Assembly: GCA_015680905.1 (NCBI GenBank)
Contig: CM027381.1
Span: 17,275,501-17,339,500 of the forward strand
Direction: 5' to 3'
Origin: Coptis chinensis
Taxonomy: Eukaryota; Streptophyta; Magnoliopsida; Ranunculales; Ranunculaceae
DNA length: 64,000 bases
The first letter of the stretch is position 1, and each line of letters starts with the position of its first letter. Both the position numbers and the translations under genes were made by a program. Under the pieces are notes generated by a model that was not told where the DNA came from, did not search any database, and worked only from the letters and a program-made list of their open reading frames with translations. This document shows, piece after piece, positions 1 through 13,100 of this stretch.

Positions 1-1557
1 ATAGAAAAACGAGTATGCAAAAATACATTTACATAGGAAAACTCATATGTAAAAATATATCTACATAGTAGAATTTATAGTGAGAATACATTTGCACACT
101 GAAAAATTGAAGGAAGAAAGGAAAAAAGATAGAAGAAGAGAAAAAATGGAACTATTTGTTCAAACCCACAAGTTGAGATGACATCATCAAGTCGATTCAA
201 TTAATTTGAAGAAGATTGAGACCCAATAATAAGATGAAATTGAAAAAGATTTAAAACAGTTGAAGAAAATTAGTTAATAGATTCAAAATCAAATATTTCA
301 AATAAACCAAGCTCCTGTCTAGAAAAAAATTGAAGGTGATTGAGAGAGAGATCGAACCAAACCTATCAAAATTGATTACTGATAAAAATCGAAGGTGATT
401 GAGAGAGAGATTGAAAGTGGAAGCTTGTCTTGTTTCTTCAATGGCAAAACAAGAACATCACTGTTTCGATGTTATTCAATCGGTGCTCTTCATTTTTATT
501 TTTTTCTCGTAATCCTCAGTGTTCTTCAATCTTACATCTCTATTTTCGTATTCCCCCATATATGAAAGGGTAGAAAAGGAAACAATTTTGGTGAGGAGAT
601 TAAAATTAGACTGGGTTTAATTATTTTTACAAAAATAGGGAAGTTATATATAAACGGTTTGAAAAGAGGGGGGGTTTGTGGGTCGGGGCGATTTGAGGGT
701 GATTTAGTGTAACGGGTTCTGAATGAGGGAGGTGAGCCTCATTTCTTGCTTGCAAAAGTTGTAATGCAGGCACAAACACTTATAAGTGATGACCTTACAT
801 GTGTACGTCTATTAAGTTGGCACCAAGGAACAAAAATTGTTTATGACTTTTTGTATCAAAAACAATTTTTGTTTTAGATACATGGTGATATCAGTTTCCA
901 AAAATAACAAACAGATGTACAGCTGAGATTTCAATGTGTAGACCATGACATAAAACAGGGGAAAACAGAGTGCAGGAAACAGAATTAACCAATTGTGAAA
1001 ATTCATCAAAATTGACGAAGGAAACTTTGACAAGAAATATGGAACAGAAACAAAACTTAGTCAGATCAAGTAAGAAATAAGAATTCTGATGAACCACCTT
1101 ACAAAAATATCTCCCGATTGAGTGTCGTCAATCAAACATCTCCATGAGAAGTGCCTCTATCTCATCACCACTTTTATTATACAATAAAAAGGCAAGAAAG
1201 TGCGTCCAATATCTTCTTTGTTGCAAGCTGAAACACAATCACCATAATTATTTTCATCAACACCTTCATTATTATACAAATAAGCAGGCAATAAATACTT
1301 GTCAATATCTTCTTAGATATCGAGTGCGGACATACTGTCACCATTGTAGGAATTATTATGATCATTCAATGGTGCCCCAACCTTCGAACTAATCTCACCC
1401 GCCACATCGTCATCACATATAAGTTCCGGTAATTAACTTATCCTCCATCATACAAGAATAATAATCATTCACCATTGCCGCGACTTTCGGATCAAACTCA
1501 CCGAACTCAAAATCTTCATATGTAATATAACACCCCGTGTTTTATTCTTTTATTTTC
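1..1557. other. AT-rich DNA, no gene recognised
   Basis: I see only short open frames without recognisable domains, and homopolymer-rich sequence. Near 1400-1530 the minus strand has a short stretch resembling acidic/tyrosine-rich coding sequence, but stops break it and I cannot name it. The sequence around 1519-1540 reads TGTAATATAACACCCCGTG. This resembles the TGTAACACCCC start of some plant chromovirus LTRs, but I found no matching end or target duplication. Confidence 0.4.
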
Positions 1558-1583
1558 CTAATAATAATAATAATAATAATAAT
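1558..1583. repeat. (TAA)n microsatellite
   Basis: An uninterrupted run of about eight TAA/ATA triplets. Confidence 0.85.
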
Positions 1584-3070
1584 AGATAAAAGATAAAATA
1601 AAATAGGATAAATGTTAGTGGAAATAGGAGACGTGGGTTTATGGGATAAACTTTCTTCCTTATTTCGGGGGTTTTGTTTTTAAAACGAAAAAGGAAACAA
1701 AATAGAGTTTTCTCAATGTAGAGTTTTGGGAAAAAAAAAAACACAGCTAAGGGTTTTAGAAAAAAATGGGAGTTTTCTTGAAGGAAGGAAAACGGAAGGT
1801 TTTTCCTTATAGTAGTTGATAATCGGAGAGCCTTCTGACAAGTGAATAGAGTTTATCTCTCACCACTACTAAAACTATGATTTTCGATGCGCTTAATATT
1901 TACGTATTTTAATCTTGTCGAAAGTGTTTCCGACCGTTTTGTTATAATTTTTAGTTAAATCGATATGTTTAGATTTGATTTGAACCGTTGATCTCTCGAA
2001 TCGGTTTTGGAACTTCGGAACTCTAAGTCGTCAATGGCGCGTCGCGAGTCCAAAGACAAGAAAAATCGCCACTTTTCTTTGTTTCTCTATTGAACTATTG
2101 GAAATTTATGGGATTGATGTCGGGGGTTAAGAAATCTTGGAGGTTGGTGGTCGGTGATGGGATGAGCTATTCAAGCTCAGAGCATGTCGTTAATGGCGGC
2201 CCATCTAGTGTGGAGGAAGGGTTTGATCAAATGTGGATGGTCGTTGTTTTGGGTTGTATCTTGATTGATTGTCGCGGGGATTGAGTGTAGATTCGGTAGG
2301 GGTCCGGTGGAGTCTTTGTGGAAAGCTCCAAGCGACCATTAATGGCGGCATGCCCATTCCTCGATAATAATTGAACCGCTTTGTTTAATGGATTGTGTTG
2401 GTTTATTTAGGATGGATTGTTGCGATATTGGTGGAGTGATGAGGGCTGTCGAGTGGAGCTCGGAGAAGCCCGTAATGGCAGCCTGAAATTTGTAGATCTA
2501 GGTTGAGAAGAGTTTTGATTTACTAATATTTGTGGTTTTCGTTTTCATTAAAGTTGTATGGGTTGGTATGGGGATCGAAACCGTGGGGTCAAAATGGGTG
2601 GTCGATCGGAATTGGTGGTGGCGGTTTTGGTGGTGGCTGTTGGAGAAGATGACACTGTTCATCTTAGTTGGGCCTTGGGCCTTGGTTGGTTTTGTTTTGG
2701 GTCGACTATTTTGTTTGGTTGGGCCGGTTTGTTTTGTTTTGATTGGGCCGATTAGGTTCTAAATTGTTGGGCCAGTTCTAATATTTGTTTTGTTGGGCCA
2801 GTTTCATTTGTTTTGATTGGGCCGGTTTCAATTTAATTTTCGGGCCGAATCCAATTATGTTTTAGGCCAGTTTCTAATATTGCTTGGGGCCAGTCCATAG
2901 AACTTAAAATAGATCTTTTTTGGGTCTTTCAACATTTAAACTTTCGGGTTTTAAGGTTTGGGCTTGGTCAGTTGGGTCCGAACTATGACCTTAGTCACGA
3001 GCCCATGAGCCATGCATTTTGACCTTAGCCATGAACCATGGCTATGACCCTGAACTTGTTGAATATAGAA
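1584..3070. other. Non-coding stretch, no gene recognised
   Basis: The sequence is G/T-rich on the plus strand, with the motif AATGGCGGC recurring near 2193, 2342 and (diverged) 2476. Around 2660-2900 it has many GGGCC(A/G)GTTT-like words. This looks like old repeat sequence. No domain or splice pattern is recognisable. Confidence 0.35.
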
Positions 3071-3075
3071 ACCAC

Positions 3076-3133
3076 AGTTGGCTTTGACTTTGACCAGGGT
3101 TGACTTTGACCAGGGTTGACTTTGACCAGTTGA
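3076..3133. repeat. 16-bp tandem repeat, about 3.5 copies
   Basis: The unit TTGACTTTGACCAGGG is repeated head to tail with almost no divergence, and the last copy is partial. The units contain TTGAC(C/T) words, which match the core of WRKY-binding W-boxes. With no gene nearby I do not claim a regulatory function. Confidence 0.75.
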
Positions 3134-3484
3134 CCCAATTTGACCTTTTAACTCGGATTATGATTTGGGTTATTAAGATAGGTCTAGGGCTATTAGCATA
3201 CTTGACTTTAGGCTAAGACCTCTATATATACGTGTGTATATGTATTAACTACTATGTGATTTTGCAGTATTTTATGATATGCAACGTTATGACACTAAGA
3301 CATCCCTGAAATTAATAACGCGTAAATAAAAAATACAGGCATCAAGATACTCATTCGTTCTCTGAAATGATATATAAAATAAAGTTCAATAATGTGTAAA
3401 TAAATTTACCACCTCTTTTAGAACTCTCCACGACTCAAGTTTTGGAATTGAGTTTTTTTTACTGTTGATGTCATAGGTTAGGTG

Positions 3485-3642
3485 GGCATTTATTGAATGT
3501 GCCATAAATGGCCCGTTAGCGTTATATATGGGTATTCATTGAATGTGCCATGAATGACCAGATTGTTTGGACTACCCTAGAGAGGAACTAAGGTATTCGC
3601 CTTGCGGGTTAGTTGCATTCCTTGAATGTGACGGGAATGACC
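3485..3642. repeat. Three degenerate copies of a self-complementary ~26-bp repeat
   Basis: Copies at about 3487, 3534 and 3615 share the core TTGAATGTGCCATGAATGAC. Each copy is partly self-complementary (CATTTAT...ATAAATG in the first). Spacing is irregular (47 and 81 bp). Such clustered hairpin-like words are common inside plant LTRs, but no element boundary is visible. Confidence 0.5.
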
Positions 3643-4124
3643 TAAGGTATATATGCACTAAATGGTGAGTGTATAAGAAAAGAAATTTATTATTTGATAA
3701 GAGAAATTGAGTTGATTGTGCGAGTGTGTTTGGGTTTACTTCTGAATACCTATAGGATATCTACACATATTAGATATAAGTTCTAACTTTCTTTTGCAGG
3801 AGGGTAGGACTTAATAACATTTTGTGCAGGGATGTGGTCCTACCCTTATACAGCAGTGGATATCGGTAAGTGTTAATGCAATGATTTAGATATTAAAACG
3901 AGTGATTTGAATGAGTTAATATAATGAAAGTCTTGCTTGGGAAGAAGCTATGCCGGTTGAAATGACGGAACTACCTGTCTTCCAAGATGTGAATGATTAA
4001 GTTATGGGAAAATATAACGTGATTGTTTGGATAATTAAAGTATGATAATGTTTATATGTGGTTAGTCTACTCATACCAAAGAAATTCCATTTTTTCAACC
4101 CATGTTTTTGTTTGTTTTTAGAAC

Positions 4125-4440
4125 ACAGCGTGGGTGTGTTCTTAAAACTTTTATTAGGTCTGATCTTATTGATGGAAGGCTCTTTATATAACATGATGGA
4201 AAATTGTTATTCTTAAAGTTTGCGTGTGATTTTTGAATTTGATTTGATTAGGAATGCTTATTGGAAGGAAATAACATAGTTTTCTTTATATAACATGAGA
4301 GCGAAAATTGTTATTCTTAAAGTCCGTTAGTTCTTTTATTAGGTCGATCTTTTAGACATTGGAAGGATGTAATAACATAGGTTACATCTTTATATAACAT
4401 GAGAATAAATTTGATGTTGGAAATTGTTATTAGTAAAAAA
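4125..4440. repeat. Degenerate ~103-bp tandem repeat, three copies
   Basis: The block CTTTATATAACATGA followed by AAAATTGTTATTCTTAAAG recurs near 4182, 4285 and 4388. It is accompanied by a TTTTATTAGGTC(T)GATCTT block in the first two units. The third copy carries an insertion. No coding potential is seen. Confidence 0.6.
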
Positions 4441-4802
4441 AGTTTGGTTATGTTTGTATGGGGATGGAAATAAAAATTTTTAATAAAGTGATAGTTGAAA
4501 CAATGTGGAAAACATTTGGAGATTTTTACAACTTTTCAATACAGCTTTAACAATTTAAAATGCATTGATCCTGAATATCATGTTTAAGCTTTGTGTGGGT
4601 TTTAGGTTTTTATAAGACAATTGTATTATTTGATATCCCTCCATCATATGAGTGGCCTCGATTGACACACACCAGGTTTTTATTACAATTTTATTTGTGG
4701 AAAATTGTGATGTTTGAGATATTTATATTTCCAAAAAGTATTTATTATTTTTCAAAAGATTGTTTAGAAAAAAAAGTGTCTAGAGCCCAATTTCTGACAT
4801 AC

Positions 4803-5481
4803 TTATTTATATTTTGAATCACATAACTCATTGTCCAATACGCACACTGATGATGAACTACTTTCTTTATTACAAAAATTATTAGTGTTATCGAGATGAT
4901 CATCACTCGATGTTGTGGCCACTGAACAATCAAAATTATACAAAACACCATCATAAATAGTGAATGGAAATTCACTGTCTATAATCATACCTCCTGATGA
5001 CGACGAACCAAAATCTGCATTGCAAAAGCTCATAGTATTGCCAATGCCACTAAGGTTATTATTTGTAGTCGCCGTCTCAAAACTAACGGCTTGATCACAA
5101 AACCTAGACGATGATGAGGAAGAAGCGAAATTCTCCAACCATCTCGAAACATTGTGTTTAACAATCTTTAAATCTCTCTCCAACTCCTCCAACTTCTCCA
5201 CCGAATCAAATTGAGAAATATCGATATCCTCCCACCAAAACATATGCTGCTGCTTTCTGTCTTCTTCTTCTTCAATGCAGTAACGTTGAATAACAGAATC
5301 AACAGATGGATCACCGAATGTATAACAATTGCATGAGATGAATAAACGAGGATACCGATTTGAGCGTGGCAAAGTTTGCAAAGAGCGCCGGCTTTTTTGA
5401 AAAGACCCTGGCGCCTCGTGGTGAACGTAGTTGCCCTATAATTAGAGTTCTCAATCTTCTTGATCTCGATCCTTTGCCCAT
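4803..5481 (-). pseudogene. Type I MADS-box (AGL62-like) pseudogene, two frameshifts
   Basis: The minus strand encodes a type I MADS-box transcription factor in three reading frames. The start codon at 5481-5479 opens MGKG. After a shift near 5472 the frame reads RIEIKKIEN, then FKKAGALCKLCHAQIGIL, the DNA-contacting helix and first strand of the MADS fold. A second one-base shift near 5332 leads into FGDPSVDSVIQRY, the characteristic type I extension. This frame then stays open for about 150 codons (WWEDIDI..., a coiled-coil-like stretch, serine-rich tail) to a stop at 4803-4805. Intact relatives are single-exon DNA-binding regulators active mainly in gametophyte and endosperm. Intronless structure fits the family. 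No retained frame spans the DNA-binding domain, so the locus is probably dead unless the shifts are sequence errors. Subfamily naming is inferred from motif resemblance. Confidence 0.85.
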
Positions 5482-6858
5482 CTTAACTTCTTTGTTAACA
5501 CATAACAAATAATAGTGCGTGAAAAGGTTAAGGATTAAGAATGAGAGAGTGTGTGATTCTGTTTTAGAAGGTGAGAGTGAAAGAAAGAAATTGTTTAGAA
5601 TTCAGAAAGTGGAATACCAATAGTGCGTGCCAACGTACTGAAGAAAATTGGACTTCGACTGATCATATATGGGTTGGTTTCCTAATTTCCTACCAAACGT
5701 CCTTGTTTGGGTGCTAATTGCGGGTGAATGGAATGACGCGCGAGAACGGGGAAAAGTGTGGGACATTGATTTGAGCGGGCTTTAGGAGTTAGGACTCAAA
5801 TCCCCTGTTGGTATCACTATCAGTACTAAACTAATTCCACAGTCATCATGATCAAAAGCAGATAGCTCTTTTAATCATCTTCGTAGAGCTTGTACACCTT
5901 TGTTTTTTGCACGCATGTAGGGCATTTAGCTTGTACACCACTTCTGGAAAAATTAGAGCAACTCAACTACGTGCATCTGTGTGCACTGAGCCATATATTT
6001 GTTAAGGCTTTGCAATTTTATTTAGTCAATGGAATTTGCTTCTAAGGTTGTTAGGAAAATAGCAAAAGATCGAGGCTTCTTGCTACCAAGCCTTACCAAT
6101 AATATTGCAAATGCATATCGTTGTATGTCGTCTTAAGCTAGAATTTTAAAATGAGAAATGTGTATGTACATTTTAAAATTGTATGCAAATGAAAATGAAA
6201 CTCGGTCGAAGTAGAAATAGAGAAAAAAATAGTAAATTAAATTAATTAATTAAAGAAAAAAAATTAGTAAATCACCAAGAGAATTCTCCTAAGTAAAAGA
6301 TGGAATATGGAACTCGTAAGTCCAAATTGTGTATACTAATATACTATTATGCTCTCATCCACCAAGCTGATTAAAACCTAAGAACGAAATAAATATGGTC
6401 ATTAGTCCGTTACTTCCAAAAATCTAAGGTAAGACATTGATGCATCTTAGCGTAAACTAGTTCACTTAAAGGTAAGACATTTGATGATCGCATATGAAAA
6501 GACGTTTTTTTAGCAAGAACTAGATAGATTAACTTCCTCATGAAGCTGCCCAATTGCCTAAACATGTCCTTTTGCCTCCCCGTATCCAAAGGTGCTAAAG
6601 TTAGCTTCTTGATGGTGGAGAACGTGGCTAAGATTGCCTGCAATCAATCAAGAAACTGATTTGCTGTAGGGAGTATGTAGGGAGGTACGAATGATCAGAC
6701 TCCCATGTAGTCCTTTTCACCAATGTGGACTGTCAAACTTTTACGCTACTGCTTAGATCATACCGTTGCATAAGCTATTCAACAGAAGATGAAGCACAAA
6801 AAGAAAATGTTTTAGCATATCCATTGATGACTATAATTGTTAAGATTTCCACCTACGG
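5482..6858. other. Intergenic, no gene recognised
   Basis: This lies between the MADS remnant and the 3' end of TFIIB. On the minus strand at about 6640-6525 a short open stretch follows an acceptor-like TTGATTGCAG. It could be an exon scrap (AILATFSTIKKLTLAPLDTG), but I do not recognise the protein and see no partner exons. Confidence 0.35.
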
Positions 6859-6864
6859 TTTATT
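6859..6864 (-). promoter_or_regulatory. Candidate poly(A) signal of TFIIB
   Basis: AATAAA on the minus strand (TTTATT as given), about 164 nt past the TFIIB stop codon, at a plausible 3'-UTR distance. Plant poly(A) signals are loose, so this is only a candidate. Confidence 0.35.
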
Positions 6865-7027
6865 GTACACCACGGGTATACAATGTCAGTCCAGAAAGCT
6901 CAACAAAACTGGAAAGACAACCTTCCTTTGATAGAGCAATAGAATTTTCACAAGGACACAACGTCTCAAAAGAGCGTTTAACACTGATGACCATTAGGCC
7001 CTAACAAAGTGGAGATGGGCTTGGAGG

Positions 7028-7161
7028 TTATGGGCTACAGAGGTTGCGGAGATCATCCTCCTTTGCAAATGAGCTTGGTATCAGCCTTGACGCATAGGGA
7101 TATAGGTCCTTGTAGGAATTCCGGATGGTGCCTTCAGCCACTCCCGTGGCAAGTGAGATAT
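7028..7161 (-). CDS. TFIIB: TFIIB exon 7 (terminal)
   Basis: Residues 269-312 ([20 protein letters not shown] ... DDLRNLCSP) and the TAA at 7030-7028. The acceptor is TTGCAG|AT. Stop position and C-terminal length agree with plant TFIIB. Confidence 0.96.
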
Positions 7162-10100
7162 CTGCAACCAACACATTCTTGAGTTATCTATGCCAGTGAA
7201 AAGAAGTACAATGCACTAAGATGTCGAGAGAATGAAAGTGTGAGGAGTGACGAGAATAACACATCAGATTTAAGCTTGTACAAAAAATATAAAATCAAAC
7301 CTCTAAGAGGTTTCTTTTCATCTGACAACTGGGTTATCATGTAAATTACAGCAGCCGCGATAGAGATGGGGCTCCTCCTGCAAAACCACAGGCAGAATCA
7401 TCTAAGAATCCTTTTTTTTTTTAAATAAATAAATAAGACAATAAGTATCTAAAGGAAATTATCTGAGTGGTGGCTGTGGTGCGACAAAGATGGCTAAGAT
7501 TAATTCTAACACCAAAAATGTTTGACATATGGAAGAGAAAGTAATTAAGACAAAGATACAATTCTTTCTATTGTACAACTAAACATTTTAATTGGGAAAG
7601 GAACGTACAATTCTACATACTACAAAAATTGTAAAGTATAGGTGAGGAGATAGCAACCTCTAAATGTTTTTTAATAATGAAAAAACTCTTGTGCTTTCTT
7701 TAAATAAAATCATGGAAGTTCAAATTATTTAGGTTTCTCTTTTCTATCAAACACAAGACTCAAAAAATATTAATAAGTAAAAACTTTGAGATATCGAAAC
7801 TGTTAGAGAGAGAGAGAAGAGAGAAGAGTTTTCCTTTTGTGACAAAAAACACTATCTTCATTGCCAAATCACCATAGTTTGAGCTACTTGCTGGTCATAT
7901 GGCAGCCTCCATGGCTGTACAACCTGATCCAACCTCTACCCCTCTCATTCCTCCAAAAACTCCGATGTGGAGTGAGCTCTTTATCACCCCAGACAACCAT
8001 ACCTCAAAGCTGGGGAAAATTCTCAAGCTATAGATGAATATAAACACTATAATAGCATAGACTTTTAGGGGATACCATAACTGTCTCTTTGTCTTCTCTA
8101 CAAGTTTGTCTCCCAATGATCCAGAAGAGCAGCAAAAAAAGGTAAGCAAATGATACATGGTTAGGTGTCACCAAGTACACCGCTATGAGAATGGTCAAGA
8201 ATGCAATATAAGTTCCACACGCCCAATAAACCGATAAAAACTTCTGCCCTATTGTGTTGAGAAATGTCGCTATCCTTCTCTCTGAAAGGAAAATCTCAAA
8301 AAGTGCAAAATACCTAAGCTTCAAGTTAACTTGGCAAAGTGTTGTGTCCATACATTAAGGCTAACCGTCATAAACTTAAGTCCAACAAGCATAAGATTAA
8401 CCATTTTGGAAGATTCAAGACACAGTTCATATGCAGGAAATATAAACCATCGTTCAGCGCAACACCTCTTGGGTGTACACGTCATTTCATACACCTATAC
8501 AAACTGTTTGAAATTATGCAATCTTTTCTATGAAGTAATTTCCAACGGAAGCTCACTGAATGGTGGGCCCTGGCCCCTGCACAAGTGTCACGTGCTACAA
8601 TTAAGTCAGATAGTAAACGCATTCAGCGCAGGATGCAGCCATAGAATGTGGAAAGTTATCAAACTGGCTCTGTCTAGCTGTTGGGGGGATGCATAAACTG
8701 ACAATAGATCGGATTTGTTCAAACCAGCTTTCAAGATGCTAAAACCAACTGGAGGGCAGGGCATGTGCTGCACAATTGCTGAGAATGAGAGGAGCATTTC
8801 AATCCCTTGGTTATGAATTGCAGAAAAGCACATAAGCACAGCAATCTGCAAGAAATCCCAGGAACTAGCACAATCTACACCTAACTTTGACAGAATTCCC
8901 ATGATCAAAGACCCTTTTTCCTCAAGAAACTTATATACTAAATCAAGACAAAGGATGTATAGCAGAGCAAAAATGTATCTCGCACAGAAGAATCAAGGAC
9001 CGACGACCATTTTTGTTTATGGTGTGGCTTAATAGAAACATCAGAAAGAAGACCATACATACAGCTCTTTAAGAGAAGATCCACACCGAACCAGCATTGG
9101 TGATGCTTTGGTAACTTATGAAGTGGAAATCATTGATGTTGCTGCTCTAGTACATAGTGATTATCAATGATGGAATCCTTGAACGGGGCAACTTCCACGT
9201 TGTTTTTTTCTTTGGAAACAGGTTACCTTTTCCTTTGGTTAAGGACACATCGCTCAAAGGGTACTGTTGAAATTTCAGCCGATAAAGACCACTTTAACTA
9301 TAAATTCAACAGTGTAGAGGATAAAAATCACGTCTTAGAAATGGTTCCTATACACATAGCTGGTAGCATCTTCTTGATTCGACCATGGACTGAGAAAATA
9401 CAGGCTCAAAGCAGGCAGAAAAAAACAGTTCCTATATGAATTAAAATCTTGGATCTCCCCAAGCAGCTTTGGACACACGCAAATATCAGTTTTGTTGCCA
9501 GCCGCATAAAGGACCTATATGCCTTGACCAAGCAAAAACAAAGAAGCAAAGGTTGAACTTTGTACAGTTGTGTTGAAATTTCAGTAACATCTAAGTTTCC
9601 CATTTCCACAGATATAATATTGGTAATGATAAAGCGGTTTCCATTGGGTATTAATACCCTTGGACTCCCTCAATATGCTCCCAATGCAGTCAATTTGGCC
9701 ATATCAGTTCAAAATACCCAAACAAAGTGATCCAGACATGTTCAAAGAAGTCACAAGGACATAAACAAGCAGAAATAACTCATAATATTACTGCTCGAAG
9801 AGAAAAAGAACAACAACACATCGATGAAGTTAATCAACAAACTATTACAGAACTGCCTAATGAAGTTGCTGAAGGCACTTAGATCATGCCTTCTTTGGAG
9901 CAGAAGCACACCCCCCTCAAGCACTAAATCACTGCTATTGTTGAGCTAGAAGTTAGAGAGACCTAAGCTCCTCTGGAGGCTACCACAAGCTAGGAGCTTA
10001 TTTCTGATGCTAGTGATGAGGATCAAGGTGAGTGGACAACTGTAACTAATCCGAAGGTCAAGCTTAGAAGTCCCTAGAGCTCTCTCAAGGAGAATTTGAA

Positions 10101-13100
10101 GCTACATTGACTATAATCAAACAAGCAATGCACCAATCGGAGAATATATATATATATTAGATTAGATTAGGCACCTTGACGAATGCGTTAAGAAGGTTTG
10201 GCATGATGATCATGGATGGACCTATGCTATGGCTGTTGAGAATACACTAGATTTTCTCGTGAAAAAAGTATGGCGCAATTCAACTTGGGAAATGAGCATC
10301 TGGAAATTGTGAAGAAAATGTCTAAATCAGCTGGTTGCAAAACAGGGGGTCCAAGAAAGGTTAGATTCCGTGATTAATTGGGTTGATGGCTTTCGTTATC
10401 ACACCGAGCATGATGTAGGATATGTTATGGGACAGACACTTGCTGTTTAACTATTGTTCTCAGAATCTCAGGCTTGAATTGTAAGGCTTGTGGCCAATAG
10501 ACTTGTCATCTAACCTTGGTCCTTCCCCTATTCATAATCTCATACAAGAGGTGTGTCACGATGTTTTTTATTCAATAAAGCAGGTGGGGGCCTGCCTTAA
10601 CCCCAAAATACTTATTAACAAAAAACAAGTTAATATTTCACTGGGAACTTTCTTATAAGTTTTTCAGATTATATAAATCATGTTATGATCATAATCAAAT
10701 TCATAATAAACAATTAAATAAGTAAATACAGAGTCTGGTGCCCGGCACGCCGACAAGTTTCGAAGAAATTGGTATACCAGAGGTGTTGTTTGAAAAAGAA
10801 ATGGGGAACGAAGGATGATGAAGTGGCGAACTAAGCAATGTTATTACACTGCAGCTGAAGAAAAAGGTGCCTCTAAAGAGCTCAAGAGAAAGGGAGAGAA
10901 ACTGTAAAAGACAATGTTTTTTTTTAAGCCCTCGTTGATTTTCAGTGTTTAAGCTTGGTCTTATTTTTTGGACTTTCATGATTTATTTGGAAAAAACACT
11001 TGATCTGGTCTGGCCCGACTAGTTGCCTGCCTGGCCCGACTAGTCTGCCAGGCAAATCGTATTGCACCACCTAGGCCGATTTTCAGAGCAACGATTCACT
11101 CAACCCACTTACCCTCCAAATGCAGTGGAAATCTTGTTGCTAATGGCTGAGCAAGATATTATTGGGAGGAGAAAGAGAGACTAGGCGAGGGAATTGAAGG
11201 CAGTAAGAGCAGAGTAGAACCCTAGAGGGAGCCCGGGTCAGGGAGACGGTGGTAGAGATCGTGGGAAGAGCGGTGGTGCTCAAAAAGTTGTATGTTTTCG
11301 ACTATGTTTCATTCTTTATTTATATATTTATACTTTGTGTAGAAAAGTAATCTTACTGTTGTTTTTGTGTTGGATTAGTAACCTCTTCTTTTATTTTGAT
11401 AAGTACTAGTAAACTCTTTCTAATGGACGATTTGTTGAATTTCAGGTTTCCTATTTACTGTAGCTTAATGTATAAGGAGTGTACTTTGAAAGTAATTACC
11501 ACTGAATTTCCATAACGAATGCCAAGTGGCTGTCCTAAACAATGGCTGAGCATGTTAGGTGCGGGGGATTAAAGGCCAGGTAGGTAGCAACGACACTATA
11601 ATCCCAGCTTTTGCCATACCTACCTCCTCACGCCCTCCTGCATTGTGGGGTTTTCTGGAACTGCGGGATGGGCTTACCTACCTACCTCCTCGAATCCACG
11701 TGCACTGGGAATGCTCTAACACTATGATAATAGACATTTTGTGGAATTCTACTTTACAGTTTTATAGGTTATGGAAAACGAAAGAAACCAACTGACTACA
11801 TGTGAGGTTTACCTGAATCATACAGATCAAGTGCAAAGTTCAGTATGCAAGTCCTTAACAAGTGCGGCAATAATAAATAATAGAACAATTACCAAGCAAC
11901 AGGGAATTTAACGAACTGGGTACCATAGCAGAATAGCAGACCAATAATGAATACCTTATATCAAGTTCCTCTGACTTCTGGACAGCTTCTTGGGCAGCTT
12001 TAATGGCTGCATTGTTCATACCAAGATGAGAACAAAAACGTCTCTGTAAATAAGACAAGGGCGCATCAGCTTTCACAACTCAAAGGATTAACACTTCACG
12101 CAATGAAGATAGCATGTGAAAAGCTTGAGAAGAAGATTTGTATCAGAAATACTCACAAGAAAATCTCCAGCATGTATAGTTCCCATCTCCATTGACTGGC
12201 CCATCTCTACCTCTAGCTGTTTCACGATAAATTCCTTTGCTCGCCCGACCTCCTTTTTTGTAGCTCCATTGGCAACAGAACAAATTTCTACATATAACAC
12301 ACGAGTTAAGCTCGTGAAGATTAAAAAGTAAGTAAAGCATGTAGCATTCAAGAAAAAGCTAAAGCTGTACCCTTTACGGTTCGGGGCCTGTCCTCTTGAC
12401 GACAAGCTATGTAAAGACAAGCAGCCAAAATGGCATCCTGATTTCTTCCCCTAATGGACTTTAGATCTTCAACCTTCTTGTATATCTCGTTAGCACGATC
12501 CTTCAAAAGAAATTTTAGAACCATCATAAAGGAAACAGAAGTAGACCATATGAGCTTGAAAACTGGGCCTTCCTAGCAAAGCACAGGTCTGTAAAGAGTC
12601 CTTCTGACAAATAAAGGGAATCAATATAACCACTTAGAGGCTCCGAAATGGTTTTGAAAAAGAAAAACATTTCTACCTTGCAATTGAAAGTTTATCGCAA
12701 CTGACTGGCCAAGGAAGAACTACATTTGCATTTACAGGCAAGACTAGGAGGAGATCAGTCCTTGCTCAGCAACCAAAGGCCATTGATGCAAGCCTAGAAG
12801 GGTGTATTGTATAAGATTCAATGCTCCAAAGGCTCTAATGAATCCTGATTCAAGCATAGCACTCTGAAAGCTAATGATAAGGTCAATGCCCCATACCCCC
12901 AGGGTACCGCCTCATCATAACAGAATCTATGAGATGGAGAAGAAGGCTCCAATGGAGCAGAATCAGCTGATGCTATCAAAAAATCGACAGTCGATTTTTG
13001 TTGCGAAATTATAAAATGTAATTGAACCTAGGGTTATGTACTTTATATCTCTTGATTTCAAGTTACTTTGTATAGTACAGGAGGATGTTTCTGCACTAGC

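Noticed and set aside
3076..3133. A WRKY-binding W-box cluster
   Set aside because: The TTGAC words arise from a simple 16-bp tandem repeat and no gene is close enough to regulate.
1519..4000. A chromovirus solo LTR starting near the ACACCCCGTG sequence
   Set aside because: No matching 3' end, target duplication or second copy could be located.
8331..8696. 121-codon plus-strand open frame
   Set aside because: It is antisense to the PIEZO fragment and its intron-like gap. The minus strand explains the conservation.
7985..9055. A functional PIEZO gene
   Set aside because: Only a small part of the protein is present, with frameshifts, inside another gene's intron.
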